Source of the DNA: Lysobacterales bacterium
GTDB taxonomy: Bacteria > Pseudomonadota > Gammaproteobacteria > Xanthomonadales > SZUA-36
DNA length: 64,000 nucleotides
Assembly: GCA_014238945.1 (NCBI GenBank)
Contig: JABAAB010000093.1
Span: forward strand, 1 to 64,000
Direction of reading: 5' to 3'
Part shown: piece by piece, positions 54,294 to 63,722 of the stretch
How the letters are laid out: each line of letters starts with the position of its first letter
How positions within the stretch are numbered: position 1 is the first letter of the stretch
Translations under genes and position numbers: made by a program
Notes under the pieces: model-generated
What the model was told of the DNA's origin: nothing
Databases searched by the model: none
What the model saw: only the letters and a program-made list of their open reading frames with translations

Positions 54294-55428
54294 ATGAACA
54301 AAACAACAATACTTAACTGGAGTGAACTTGAGGACCGCAAACCGACCTATGCGCTGGTTGGGGACGTGGACCTGGTGGTGGTGCGATTTGACGATTCGGT
54401 GAGTGTTTTGTATGGGCGTTGCGCACATCGCGGCGCGCTGATGTCCGATGGGGTGGTCAGTGGCAAGAACCTGATTTGCGGTTTACACGGCTGGGACTAT
54501 CGTCTCGACAGCGGCATCTCCGAATACAATAACAACGAGATTCTGCCCAAATTCAATGCCTGGGTGGAGGATGGCAAGGTCCTGGTTGACGCCGATGAGA
54601 TCGCAGACTGGGCCGCCAGTCACCCACAACCTTACAACCGTGATGCATACCAGGGAATCTACCAGGACTCGCATGGCACGGCCGATGAACCACACGTCAA
54701 GTGGATACGAAAGCTCTCGAACGAAGGTCTCCGCAAGGTCGGACACCATGGGCGTGCCGGGGCCATGGGTGTGCCGCGCGACCAACTGCCGAGGTGGGAG
54801 ACCTGCAATTCGTCGTGGCCCAGTTGCACAGGTTGCCACTGCTCGATGATGAGATGGTAGGAACGGATCTTGTGATCGGGCCGAATGCAGAAAAACCGCT
54901 CAGGCTGGACATTCCCTTATTCGTCTCCGACATGAGTTTTAGAGCGCTCTCAGAAGAGGCCAAGGTCTCCCTTGCAAAAGGTGCCGAACTCGCCGGTACC
55001 GGAATTTGCTCGGGTGAAGGCGGTATGCTGCCGGAAGAACAACAAGCCAATTCCCGCCATTTCTACGAACTGGCCTCGGCACGCTTCGGGTTTTCCTGGG
55101 ACAAGGTCCTCAAAACCCAGGCCTTTCATTTCAAAGGCGGACAGGGTGCAAAAACGGGCACAGGCGGGCATTTGCCCGGGTCCAAGGTCACCGGCAAGAT
55201 CGCGCAAGTTCGCGAATTGCCGGTTGGCCAGCCAGCCATTTCACCTGCGCGTTCTCCGGAGCAGCACAGAGATTGGCAACATTTTTCGGGGCATCAGTCG
55301 AGTTGATGAAGGTCATGGCACGCGCGGCCGGTCACGGGCATCTGAGTGGATTCAACATGGAAGACCTCACCACGTTTAATAAGGACATGGCACAGCTCAC
55401 TGGAGTTGCCTACGGTGGTGTTCTTTAA
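54294..55428 (+). pseudogene. Rieske/FMN-binding glutamate synthase-like protein, frameshifted and internally deleted
   Basis: The intact family joins an N-terminal Rieske domain to a glutamate-synthase-like FMN domain. Here the Rieske cluster motifs survive (RCAHRGALMSDG, ICGLHGWDY). At about 54799 a single base is missing: restoring one G turns RWE-TC into RWEDLQF. The frame then runs through FVSDMSFRALSEEAK, GTGICSGEGGMLPEEQ and AFHFKGGQGAKTGTGGHLPG. At about 55250 it joins directly, in another frame, to the extreme C-terminus (GAAQRLATFFGASVELMKV to TGVAYGGVL), so most of the FMN domain (roughly 250 residues, from family knowledge) has been lost. It lies just after ntrC. Confidence 0.82.
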
Positions 55429-55501
55429 ATTATATAAGCCGGTTTAGAAGGCTTAAATTCAGGTAACGGAGTCAATGTGTTGACTACAGGTTGTCGGTTG
55501 A

Positions 55502-56115
55502 TTACATGGCGACCGCCGTTAACTCCGACAATGACTGAATCTGTAACCCTTCGACGTCAAAATTATCGGGATTCAGCCAGGCTTCAAAAGCCGCCTTCAG
55601 CGCAGGCCACTGTTGGTCGATGACCGAGTACCAGGCGGTATCCCGATTTCGGTTCTTGTAATGCAGGGCCTGTCTGAAAGTGCCTTCGTAAGTGAATCCG
55701 AGCCGTTTGGCCGCATCATTTGAGGGGGTATTCAATGCATCGCACTTCCACTCATAACGGCGATAGCCAAGTTCAAAAGCACGCTGCATTAACAAATACA
55801 TCGATTCCGTCGAGGCCCGCGTTCGTTGTAGCAACGGCGAAAAATTGATGTTTCCCACTTCAATCGAGGCACAGCCCGGGTTGATTCGCATGTAGCTGGC
55901 AACACCGATTGCCTGCTCGGTGATCTTGTCGATAACCGCATGGAACAAAGGATCCCCATGGAAACAGTCTTATTGCATCCAGTGGATGTATTCATCCAGC
56001 GTCGCGAACGGACCATACGCCAGATAGGTCCAGTTGCGATCTTCACTCTCGTGGCTGTTTGCCGAAAATAAATCCGCCGCATGACGATCGATGTCCAGGC
56101 TCTCCAGGCAACGAT
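55502..56115 (-). pseudogene. GNAT acetyltransferase with in-frame stop and missing N-terminus
   Basis: On the minus strand one frame reads GRYRCLESLDIDRHAADLF, then WTYLAYGPFATLDEYIHWMQ, a TAA at about 55972, then DCFHGDPLFHAVIDKITEQ, GVASYMRINPG, RYEWKCDALNTPSNDAAKRL and so on. This is a well-known GNAT family of about 230 residues. The part after the stop could be made alone (about 148 residues from a start near 55948) but lacks the first strands of the fold. Upstream of about 56115 the family sequence stops, merging into the DUF2306 remnant. Confidence 0.7.
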
Positions 56116-56349
56116 AACGCCCATCATCACAGTGAAAAGACTGATCACTGCTGCCACGTGAAAGGGCCCGAAATGGCCCCAGAGCTGATAAATGGAGAGC
56201 GCACTGATATTGAGCACCAGCATGGTGGCCAGGTAGACGCGACCGCAGTAACGATGAAATACCGTTCCCTTGCGATTGAACACCACCACTGCGCCAGTGG
56301 CCATGGCCAGAATAGCGGTATAGAAATGAGTTTGCCCTAACCAGTTCAC
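56050..56349 (-). pseudogene. DUF2306 membrane protein, C-terminally truncated
   Basis: The first 85 or so residues are family-like: NWLGQTHFYTAILAMATG, VFNRKGTVFHRYCGRVYLAT, ISALSIYQLWGHFGPFHVAA. The protein then runs out of frame into GNAT coding sequence near 56110, so its last helices are absent. DUF2306 proteins are small inner-membrane proteins of unknown function. ATG 56349 is the likely original start. Confidence 0.65.
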
Positions 56350-56691
56350 GGCGTTAATTTGCCACGCAGGAATCTGTCTGACCAGTGTAAATAGTCAGCG
56401 TGACAATTAAATTGAAATTACGGACCTGTCAGGTCGGGCAGGCCGGCTGTCAAAGTCATTCTTGAACAGTTTACTTCCAGGCTGGTTCGACTCACTTGCT
56501 GGTCAGATAAGTTATCCGTTTTTTGATCAGCTCCTTTCTTCGTTTCCTGGACACGATTCTGCTAAAAGTCGGTTGTTCCCAATGTTGATAGGTAAGGTTC
56601 AACATCGAGGGCCAGCTGACTCAATGACAATTGCCAATGCTTACGGTACAGTTTGCGTAATTCTCAAAGACTGACAAATGAACACCATTGC
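56350..56691. other. Intergenic region between the DUF2306 remnant and the hydroxylase gene
   Basis: About 340 bases between divergent genes. A 70-codon plus-strand frame at 56462-56674 has no signal, domain or ribosome site and I do not support it. No RNA gene is evident. The promoter of the hydroxylase gene must lie here. Confidence 0.45.
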
Positions 56692-57255
56692 ATGAACATT
56701 GACACACCGTTACGCGAACTCGGCGCAGTTGATATTGCCCCGCTTCGTGATTTGATACTCAGCCAGGAGGAAGTGGCCTGGCATGAGGACGATTTTCGAC
56801 AGCAGGTTTACGATGTCCATAGGGAAACCGAATCTATCGTGATGGTGTTTACCCATGGTGATGACTGGCCCAATTGTGAGGTTCGCAAGGAACCTGGCTG
56901 GGACCGGCTTGCCGATGCAGCCATTCCGGTCATGCATAACATCATCAAGAATCACTATCCGCCGGGTGGTACGATTATTCGGGCCATGGCGGCAAAACTG
57001 CTGGTTGGTGGGAAAATTGTACCGCATCGTGACACGCATCCTTCATTCCGCGCGGGTCATCGCATACACCTACCGATAACAACCAATCCCCGCGTTCGAT
57101 TTTTCATCGATGGACGGCCATACCTGTTCAAGGTCGGTGAAGCCTATGAGCTCAATAATCAGAAAAAGCACAGTGTTTCCAACAAGGGTACCGAAGACCG
57201 GATCACATTTATCTTCGATTATGTGCCGGCATCTGAATTTCAGAGGAAATCCTGA
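56692..57255 (+). CDS. Aspartyl/asparaginyl beta-hydroxylase-like 2OG-Fe(II) oxygenase
   Basis: About 187 residues from ATG 56692. The iron site H-x-D is in IVPHRDTHPSFRAGHRIHLP and the distal His in KKHSVSNKG, followed by RITFIFDYV with the Arg that holds 2-oxoglutarate. This is the PF05118 family. In bacteria, members hydroxylate peptidyl or free Asp/Asn-type substrates, or lipids such as LpxO's. There is no membrane anchor, so not LpxO-like. It converges with a TonB-dependent receptor gene; the pairing of such hydroxylases with receptors and sulfotransferases recurs in marine bacteria (inference). Confidence 0.82.
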   Translation: MNIDTPLRELGAVDIAPLRDLILSQEEVAWHEDDFRQQVYDVHRETESIVMVFTHGDDWPNCEVRKEPGWDRLADAAIPVMHNIIKNHYPPGGTIIRAMAAKLLVGGKIVPHRDTHPSFRAGHRIHLPITTNPRVRFFIDGRPYLFKVGEAYELNNQKKHSVSNKGTEDRITFIFDYVPASEFQRKS

Positions 57256-57265
57256 TTAACAGCAG

Positions 57266-57300
57266 GCAAAAAAAAGCCCCGACCAGCGGGGCTTCTTTCT
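57266..57300. terminator. Bidirectional terminator
   Basis: An 8-bp stem (AAGCCCCG at 57274-57281, CGGGGCTT at 57287-57294) with a five-base loop. The minus-strand transcript ends in a long T-run (TTTTTTTT) and the plus-strand one in TCTTTC, so it serves both the convergent hydroxylase and TonB-receptor genes. Confidence 0.85.
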
Positions 57301-57312
57301 TGTGCATTTCCC

Positions 57313-59799
57313 TTAATCCGAGAAGTGTTTCTTGACACGGACTCCAAACTCCCTGGGACGATTGGTATAGATTCGCCCAACACCATCCCGGCCGTCTTCG
57401 ACACTGGAGAACGGCAGCTCGAAATAGCCCGCGGCCCGTGTGTACTCCGCCCGCTCGTCTGTGAGGTTACTGATAAAAAAGTCCACCTCCCACTCACCGG
57501 ATTGAAAACCGACGCGGAAGTCCATGATGTCGTACGAGGGCGACTCGAACTGCGGGTTTGCCCCGGTTGCTGACGGTCTGATCTGGTTGACCGAATCACC
57601 AGTGTGTGACCATTGCAGTCGTGCAAACCACTCAGCGTCCATTGCCTGGGTATTCCAGTTGTAGTCCAGCCAGGCAGCTGCTTTGAATTCCGGTGCCAGG
57701 GGTAGTCTGGTTCCAGCTGGAATCTCGATTGTGTCAGGATTCGTATCAATGCTGACATCCGTATCGGTCTCGGAATTGATGCTTGTGAGATTCATCCCGA
57801 ATTTCAGTTGTTCGGTCACCACCGCGTCGAATTCAATTTGAAATCCATCAACGACGGCGTCACCGACATTGGCGATAACCTGTTGCCAGGGCTCTCCATC
57901 GGCGTAACTCGGGTCAAGCACGCGCAACTGATAGTCCTTCCAGGTCATGTCATAGTAGGTGAAGTTGAGCTGGTATCGGCCATTCGCCCAGCGTGTCTTG
58001 GCGCCTATCTCAAAGTTCTCCAGTTTGTCAGCGTCGAATACGACCGGCAACACCGGGTTACCACGGGCACGGTTGGTGCCCCCGGGTCTGAATCCTTCGC
58101 TGTACAGCGCGTAAAGCAGCTTATCATCTGCAGGTGAGTAGGATACGCTCAGCTTCGGCACGAAATCCGAGCTGCCACCGGTCGATATGGAGGGCCCTCC
58201 CTGGGCTATGAAATCAGACGAAGATACGACAAAGTTCGGATTTTCGACGATGTAATTGCTCTCCATGTTCCGGTCGAAATAACGGCCGCCTGCGGTCACT
58301 GCCCACTGGTCAGCGACGCGCCAGGTCGCTTCGCCAAATATTGCCTTCTGTTCCCACTCAACCCTGGAAATCGATTCCCAGCCGTGGGTGGAGTTCAACC
58401 CGACAGACGGGTCGTCAAATACCCATTGCCAGTATTTTATTGCCACCGAATCCTGGTAACTGTAATTGGTCGGAATGCCCCAGGGTGAGTTCCAGTCGTC
58501 GTTGGTCTTCTCGTAAAAGAGCCCGACGATCCAGTCCAGATTATCGTTACCACCTGAGAAGCGCAGTTCCTGGGCAAACTTGCTGGAGTCAGTCAAAAAG
58601 CGCTGCGCCAGAATGACATCAGTCAGGCTGGTTGGGCCAAAACAGTATCGAGGATAGTACAACGCAGTGCCCAGGGTCGGATCGACGAAATATCCCGTAT
58701 AAACCGCTGGATCCCACTGGTAGAGACAGGCCCAGGACTGGTAGTACTTCTGATAGACGGTCGCATCTTCGAACGTTTCTGTTTCCCTGGTGTAGTAACT
58801 TGTTGAAGACACAAGCTGCGCCCAGCCCAGGTCGCCCTGAATGTTCAGGTTGACCGTATCCCATTGATCATCGCGGAACCCGTCCTGGAATTTGACCACT
58901 TTGAGGTCGCCAACGAACGGGTCAAAGTGGTTGCCCGTACCTGAATCAGCCTCGGTTTTGTGATAGGTATAACCAGCCGTTGCCGTCCATTGATCGTTGA
59001 AGTCATAACGCACCAGGACTCTTCCGCCATTGAAGTCGACATCGTTCCAGTCATCTTCGACAGCGTCTGCGTTGTCCAGGGTATGAAAGTCTTCCGGGAG
59101 GGGTGAGCCGTAGTGGGTATCGGGTGTATGCCCGAACACATTGTCGATATAGCCAGCATCTTTTGCGGTAAACCCAACCAGGCGCACAGCACCCTTGCCA
59201 TCACTGAACGGGAAGTTCAATACAGCGTTCACATCATGGCTGAAAGATGTGTCTCCGCCTTGTTTCAGTGTCGTCTCAATGGATGAGTAAAAGCCTGACG
59301 GGTCGGGTTGATTGGTGATGATCCGCAGTGTGCCTGCCTGGGCTGAACCGCCATACAGGGTACCTTGCGGCCCGGACAGGGCTTCGACCCGGGCGATATC
59401 GACCATTCGAACCTCGGGCTGATCGCCGGTAATTGTTAATGGTAACTCGTCCAGGTACAGGGATGAGGGAGACTGGCCGACACCGATGGTTCCGGTGTTG
59501 ACACCGCGGAAAACGATGGTTGACGAACCTGGCTGATAGCTGACTGCATTAACTGCGGGAATGAACCGGGTGTAGTCCTCGATGCCGTTGGCACCCATTT
59601 TTTGGAGCATGATTTCCGGAATCGCCTGGATGCTGGCAGGCAGGTCCTGAAGATTTGCCTCGCGTTTTGTCGCTGTGACAATAATTTCCTCAATTGCCAG
59701 GGCGTCTTCTTCTTCGGACTGTGCCGCGGCTGTTGGTGAGAGAACCGCCGAGATTGCAGCAGCCAATGGGGTCAGTGTGATTGCGGTTTTGTTGAACAT
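57313..59799 (-). CDS. TonB-dependent outer-membrane receptor
   Basis: An 828-residue receptor. A signal peptide (TLTPLAAAISAVLSPTAAAQ) is followed by a TonB-box-like segment (EEIIVTATKREANLQDLPAS), the plug domain with VFRGVNTG, LYLDELPLT and VEALSGPQGTLYGGSAQAGT, and a beta barrel with aromatic-rich strands. The last strand ends in NRPREFGVRVKKHFSD, close to the C-terminal aromatic rule (Phe three from the end). The plug is of the type used for siderophores, vitamins and complex carbohydrates in marine gammaproteobacteria; the ligand is not evident. About 180 bases upstream separate it from the TPR-sulfotransferase gene. Confidence 0.92.
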   Translation of the reverse strand: MFNKTAITLTPLAAAISAVLSPTAAAQSEEEDALAIEEIIVTATKREANLQDLPASIQAIPEIMLQKMGANGIEDYTRFIPAVNAVSYQPGSSTIVFRGVNTGTIGVGQSPSSLYLDELPLTITGDQPEVRMVDIARVEALSGPQGTLYGGSAQAGTLRIITNQPDPSGFYSSIETTLKQGGDTSFSHDVNAVLNFPFSDGKGAVRLVGFTAKDAGYIDNVFGHTPDTHYGSPLPEDFHTLDNADAVEDDWNDVDFNGGRVLVRYDFNDQWTATAGYTYHKTEADSGTGNHFDPFVGDLKVVKFQDGFRDDQWDTVNLNIQGDLGWAQLVSSTSYYTRETETFEDATVYQKYYQSWACLYQWDPAVYTGYFVDPTLGTALYYPRYCFGPTSLTDVILAQRFLTDSSKFAQELRFSGGNDNLDWIVGLFYEKTNDDWNSPWGIPTNYSYQDSVAIKYWQWVFDDPSVGLNSTHGWESISRVEWEQKAIFGEATWRVADQWAVTAGGRYFDRNMESNYIVENPNFVVSSSDFIAQGGPSISTGGSSDFVPKLSVSYSPADDKLLYALYSEGFRPGGTNRARGNPVLPVVFDADKLENFEIGAKTRWANGRYQLNFTYYDMTWKDYQLRVLDPSYADGEPWQQVIANVGDAVVDGFQIEFDAVVTEQLKFGMNLTSINSETDTDVSIDTNPDTIEIPAGTRLPLAPEFKAAAWLDYNWNTQAMDAEWFARLQWSHTGDSVNQIRPSATGANPQFESPSYDIMDFRVGFQSGEWEVDFFISNLTDERAEYTRAAGYFELPFSSVEDGRDGVGRIYTNRPREFGVRVKKHFSD

Positions 59800-59980
59800 G
59801 GGTTTTTATCCCTAGTTTTAATGAGTCCGGATTTACTTAGATCAGTTACTGGTACACTGTTGTTTGTGCTCTTATTTCTAGTACGCCTATAGAATAGAGT
59901 AGCAGAGCTCAACGAAAATTTCAGGTGAGTGAGCGTCACATACGAATATTTTTTTTAAGCGATACAAATATTGCGATGAA

Positions 59981-61996
59981 CTACGATTTAAATGAGTCGG
60001 GACGATCCGCTCCTGGCAAATCGCGCAAAATTGGCGTCAGAATGTCGATGGTCGGCTGCAGATGCTGTTCATAATTACGCCACAGATTCACAGATGAGCT
60101 ATAGATCGGGCGCCGTACCTGCTCCGAACTCGCGGTCTGCACTGCCCGGTCAGTTTCATGAAAGCGAAGGCATTGTTCCTCGAAGGGCAACTCGCAGTGA
60201 TCAAGAATCCGGCGAACCTGGGTATCCAGGTCGTCAACAACGTCCTCATACCGGACGTCCAGGACCTTGCCCGGAAGCACTTCGTTCCAGTGATCCATCA
60301 GGCGGTCATACTGGACATAATACTCGGCCAGGTCGGTCAGGTCGTAGCTGAAGGGCTGGCCCTTGGCAAACAATTGCTTGTAACTGCCCAGGCAACTGTC
60401 CAGTGGATGGCGTCGTGCGTTGATAATAACTGCCTCGGGCAGAATAAGGTGGACCAGTCCGACTTGGGCAAAATTATTTGGGTTCTTATCCGTGAAATAG
60501 CGCAACCCGGACCGGTATTTCCTGGTTCGTTCAAGATACTCTTGACCCAGTTGGTCAAATCCTGAGGCATCAACATTGGTCAGAATTCCCGGAAAGCGAC
60601 CCTGTACTTTCAAGTTACCTGGTATCTTTTGGATAATCCGTCCGAGATCGCTCAACTCGTGCGTACCCTCCACCAGGCTGTGACTGGCAAGTATCTGTTC
60701 GAGCAATGTAGACCCCGAACGGGGTAAACCAACGATGAAAATGGGTCTTACACCCAGCTTACGGGTTTTGGATTTCTGGTTTACAAAGTCCCGGTCAAAA
60801 ACCTCAATAGTCCGGTCGTGAAGGTCCTCGGTTGCGATCGGGTCATAATATTCCTCGGTTCTTTTTATCTCATTGCATTTTCTGAATGAATCAAAAGCTC
60901 TGTCAAAATCATCACGTTCTTCATATGCGAGACCCAGGGTATTGTAGATATGAACCTGAGAGTTCACAGGAATGTCTGGATGATTCAACAACTGCTCAAT
61001 GGAGCTTAGTTCATTATCGGTAAACCGGAAGGTTTTAAGATTGGCAAGACTCCAGTATGTCTGGGTGAAAAACGGGTTGATACGGATACATATTCTATAG
61101 GTGGCGATGGCATCATCCTGGTGTCCCAGGGTCTTGAGGTTGTGGGCAAGACCGGACAATGCGCCGATATTTTCCGGTGCAAGTTTCAACGATTCCTTGT
61201 AGGCATCGATAGCACCGGCATAGTCCCCAGCGGCCGACCTCGCATTTCCAAGCAACAGATAAGAATCCGGATTGTCAGCAGCAATACGAACCATGCGATT
61301 TGCATAAGTCAGCGCTTCTACCGTCTTTTCCTGTTCGACCTGGTTGACCACGAGATCTGCCAATGCACGACCAAAATCGGGTGCAAGCTCCAGGGCTCGC
61401 TTCAACAGAATTTCAGCATCGGCATGCTGTTCTTGCGATGATGCGATCCAGGCCAGCAGCCGCAGCGCGTCGACATTCTCCGGGTCAGCTGCCAGGATAT
61501 CGCGATAGATTTTTTCCGCTTCCTCGCCTTTGCCGGTCTGCTCCAGTTCAAATGCCTCGGCCAACTGTCTGCGGGCCGGATCAAGACGCATTGATTCTTC
61601 AACGGCCTGCCTGGCAGCGCCCCGATCTCCCAACAGCATAAGGACCTTGCCCAGTTTTGCCTGTGTGTTTGGGTCCGGGTCACCCAGGTCCACCGCGCGC
61701 TGCAGGTCCTGTGTTGCCCGTTCCAGCAAGCCCTGCTTGAGATGCATCTCGCCAAGGACCACATGTGGGCGCGGAAACTCTGGATATATTTCGATCGCAT
61801 TATTCAATCGTTCTTCAGCGGTATCAAAACGACCAAGCATAAGAAGCGCCCGGCCGGAAAGGCACAGAAAATTGGCGTCATCGGGACGTTCTGCCAAGGC
61901 ATTTGCACAAATTTCCTCGGTCATTTTTGCGTCACCGTTTTGCAGGAATGACATGGCGCGCTGGAAGGTGGCTTTCTGGGTCTGATCTGGATCCAA
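59981..61996 (-). CDS. TPR-repeat sulfotransferase
   Basis: A 671-residue protein. Residues 1 to about 390 are tetratricopeptide repeats (NAIEIYPEFPRPHVVLGEMH, KRALELAPDFGRALADLV and others). A sulfotransferase domain follows with the PAPS loop PIFIVGLPRSGSTLLEQIL, the 3'-phosphate segment AVIINARRHPLDSCLGSYKQ and VLDVRYEDVVDDLD. No signal peptide. Such TPR-sulfotransferases are frequent beside TonB-dependent receptors and 2OG hydroxylases; the acceptor is unknown. The TPR part probably binds a protein or peptide substrate. Confidence 0.88.
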   Translation of the reverse strand: MDPDQTQKATFQRAMSFLQNGDAKMTEEICANALAERPDDANFLCLSGRALLMLGRFDTAEERLNNAIEIYPEFPRPHVVLGEMHLKQGLLERATQDLQRAVDLGDPDPNTQAKLGKVLMLLGDRGAARQAVEESMRLDPARRQLAEAFELEQTGKGEEAEKIYRDILAADPENVDALRLLAWIASSQEQHADAEILLKRALELAPDFGRALADLVVNQVEQEKTVEALTYANRMVRIAADNPDSYLLLGNARSAAGDYAGAIDAYKESLKLAPENIGALSGLAHNLKTLGHQDDAIATYRICIRINPFFTQTYWSLANLKTFRFTDNELSSIEQLLNHPDIPVNSQVHIYNTLGLAYEERDDFDRAFDSFRKCNEIKRTEEYYDPIATEDLHDRTIEVFDRDFVNQKSKTRKLGVRPIFIVGLPRSGSTLLEQILASHSLVEGTHELSDLGRIIQKIPGNLKVQGRFPGILTNVDASGFDQLGQEYLERTRKYRSGLRYFTDKNPNNFAQVGLVHLILPEAVIINARRHPLDSCLGSYKQLFAKGQPFSYDLTDLAEYYVQYDRLMDHWNEVLPGKVLDVRYEDVVDDLDTQVRRILDHCELPFEEQCLRFHETDRAVQTASSEQVRRPIYSSSVNLWRNYEQHLQPTIDILTPILRDLPGADRPDSFKS

Positions 61997-62131
61997 AAGT
62001 CTAACTCCTGATGGTTGCCGGCCAAACCGGAACGTGCCAAGTATTAACCCGGACTTTCATTACAACATGCTTCCGGAACAATGGGTGATACAAATGAGTC
62101 GATCGCTGCAGTTTGCCAGTCGACTTTCATT

Positions 62132-62539
62132 CTACCGGTTGCCACTGTTGTCACCAGAATGCTGGTCGAATGGCCCGATTTTGTCCGCGATGATGGTCAT
62201 TTGCTCCAGTGGTTTATCCCCACCGTTACCCAGGCGAAAACCGATCAGACCATTGGGCATCAACTGGGTACTCTTTCCTGAGATCTGTTTCGGTTCGATC
62301 ACCTGAGGTTCGGTCCGCATATTATGTTCTGGTATGTGGATGGCAGCGGAAAATCCATGCAGTGCCTTGTCCGCAGCTTCTTCCGGAATAAATAATTGAT
62401 TCTCAACCAGGGCGCTGGCTGCAGCCTGGCCAGCCATCAACTCTTCAAAACCCAGTTGTGTTCGCTCTGCCGCTCTGGCACCGTTGACAAGCTGCATTGA
62501 AAACAGAGCAAACAGAATGATTGAAGCTTTCTTCCACAT
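62132..62539 (-). CDS. Small exported protein of unknown function
   Basis: About 135 residues from ATG 62539 with a signal peptide (MWKKASIILFALFSMQLVNG, cleavage near ARA-AE). The mature part has no cysteine and no motif I know; LMPNGLIGFRLGNGGDKPLEQ near the end is Gly-rich. ATG 62554 would add five residues. It lies between the TPR-sulfotransferase and a protein of unknown family on the same strand. Confidence 0.55.
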   Translation of the reverse strand: MWKKASIILFALFSMQLVNGARAAERTQLGFEELMAGQAAASALVENQLFIPEEAADKALHGFSAAIHIPEHNMRTEPQVIEPKQISGKSTQLMPNGLIGFRLGNGGDKPLEQMTIIADKIGPFDQHSGDNSGNR

Positions 62540-62617
62540 GTTGGTCACCGGCAAATCGTCATCATAATTTGAATATTACTTCCTTGCAGTCATGCTTTAT
62601 ATGGCAGGACAGGCAAC

Positions 62618-63556
62618 TTACCCGCCATGCGGCCACAGTTCCAGGCCGTGTATCGCGTTGCGAATGTCCATGGAAAGGTTGACTGTTGCGACTGCCTGAT
62701 TTGCCTCCAGGTCGTACAGTGTAATCGTCGATGGTGACGAGCCCCCGGCTACAAAGCGCTCATCGACCAGGCAAAGTCCGCGACCAAAACCCTGTCGTGC
62801 GATTTTGGAATCATCGATATTTGAAAACGTGATCTGCGATTGCGGGTAAGTCCCGATGCGAAAGGCCTGGCTTCTAAAATCACGACCCACGTAACGCAAG
62901 GCATCACTGGCTGTATCATTGAATAGAACGCCATCTCGGAACGGTCTGGCATTGTGGGTTACAAGTGGCAGTGAGCAGACTTCCGATACTTCGTTCCTGC
63001 TGTTGAGGTGAAGCATCGCAGGTATATTGAGGCCACTGAAATAAATTCCGGTGTTGTCAACATGGACATTGTTGATATGAAACTGGTTGATCGGCCTTGG
63101 CCCTGCATCTGTGCGCGGGTCAAAGGTGTGGCCACTCCAGCCGTCGCGGAGTTTCATCAGATGAAACCCCCACACAAATGCTTTCTTTTCGAGATCGAAG
63201 GCCAGCAGACTGTCGAAGCCAGTCGAGCTTAAGAAAATCACCCGATCCTGGCGACAAATCTCATGACAATGTTTGAGGTAGCGATTGCGGCAGGAAGCCT
63301 GGATATTGAACTCCCGGTCATAGCAGTAGAGTTCGTCACTCGCGGCGACAAGAATATCTTCGGTGTCAATGGCAATACCGCGCAAACCACGGTCGGCACC
63401 ACGACCCCGGAAATCTATCTCGCTTGTGTTCCAGTCGACATGCTGCTCACCCGTTCTGTTTTCGAAATCGACCGTAAAAATACCACCATGGCTCTCGCCC
63501 TGCTGGCTGCCACGCACCACAGAAGTCGCGATGAACGTCGGGAGAGTTAAGCTCAT
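62618..63556 (-). CDS. Protein of unknown family, possibly a beta-propeller
   Basis: About 312 residues with alternating short strands (GGIFTVDFENRTGEQHVDW, RGIAIDTEDILVAASDELY, GLCLVDERFVAGGSSPSTI). This resembles the propeller-like proteins (DUF4915 or YncE-like) found near TPR sulfotransferases. The spacing of strand pairs suggests a propeller but I cannot count blades. No signal peptide is evident. GHTFDPRTDAGPRPINQFHI with its following NNVHVD could form a metal or ligand site. Start ATG 63556 is chosen over 63565, which adds three residues. Confidence 0.6.
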   Translation of the reverse strand: MSLTLPTFIATSVVRGSQQGESHGGIFTVDFENRTGEQHVDWNTSEIDFRGRGADRGLRGIAIDTEDILVAASDELYCYDREFNIQASCRNRYLKHCHEICRQDRVIFLSSTGFDSLLAFDLEKKAFVWGFHLMKLRDGWSGHTFDPRTDAGPRPINQFHINNVHVDNTGIYFSGLNIPAMLHLNSRNEVSEVCSLPLVTHNARPFRDGVLFNDTASDALRYVGRDFRSQAFRIGTYPQSQITFSNIDDSKIARQGFGRGLCLVDERFVAGGSSPSTITLYDLEANQAVATVNLSMDIRNAIHGLELWPHGG

Positions 63557-63722
63557 ACGAACCACTTGCGATTGAAATCAGCAGCAGATGGTAGCTCATC
63601 GGACAATAATGAGCTACCTATGGGATGGTCTACGACCGAGGTTTGTATTAGCGCCGGGAGCACTATAGGCTAAGACCGTCCAGGTAAAATTGGTGTCCGC
63701 AGCGACCAGCAGGAGTTCGTCC

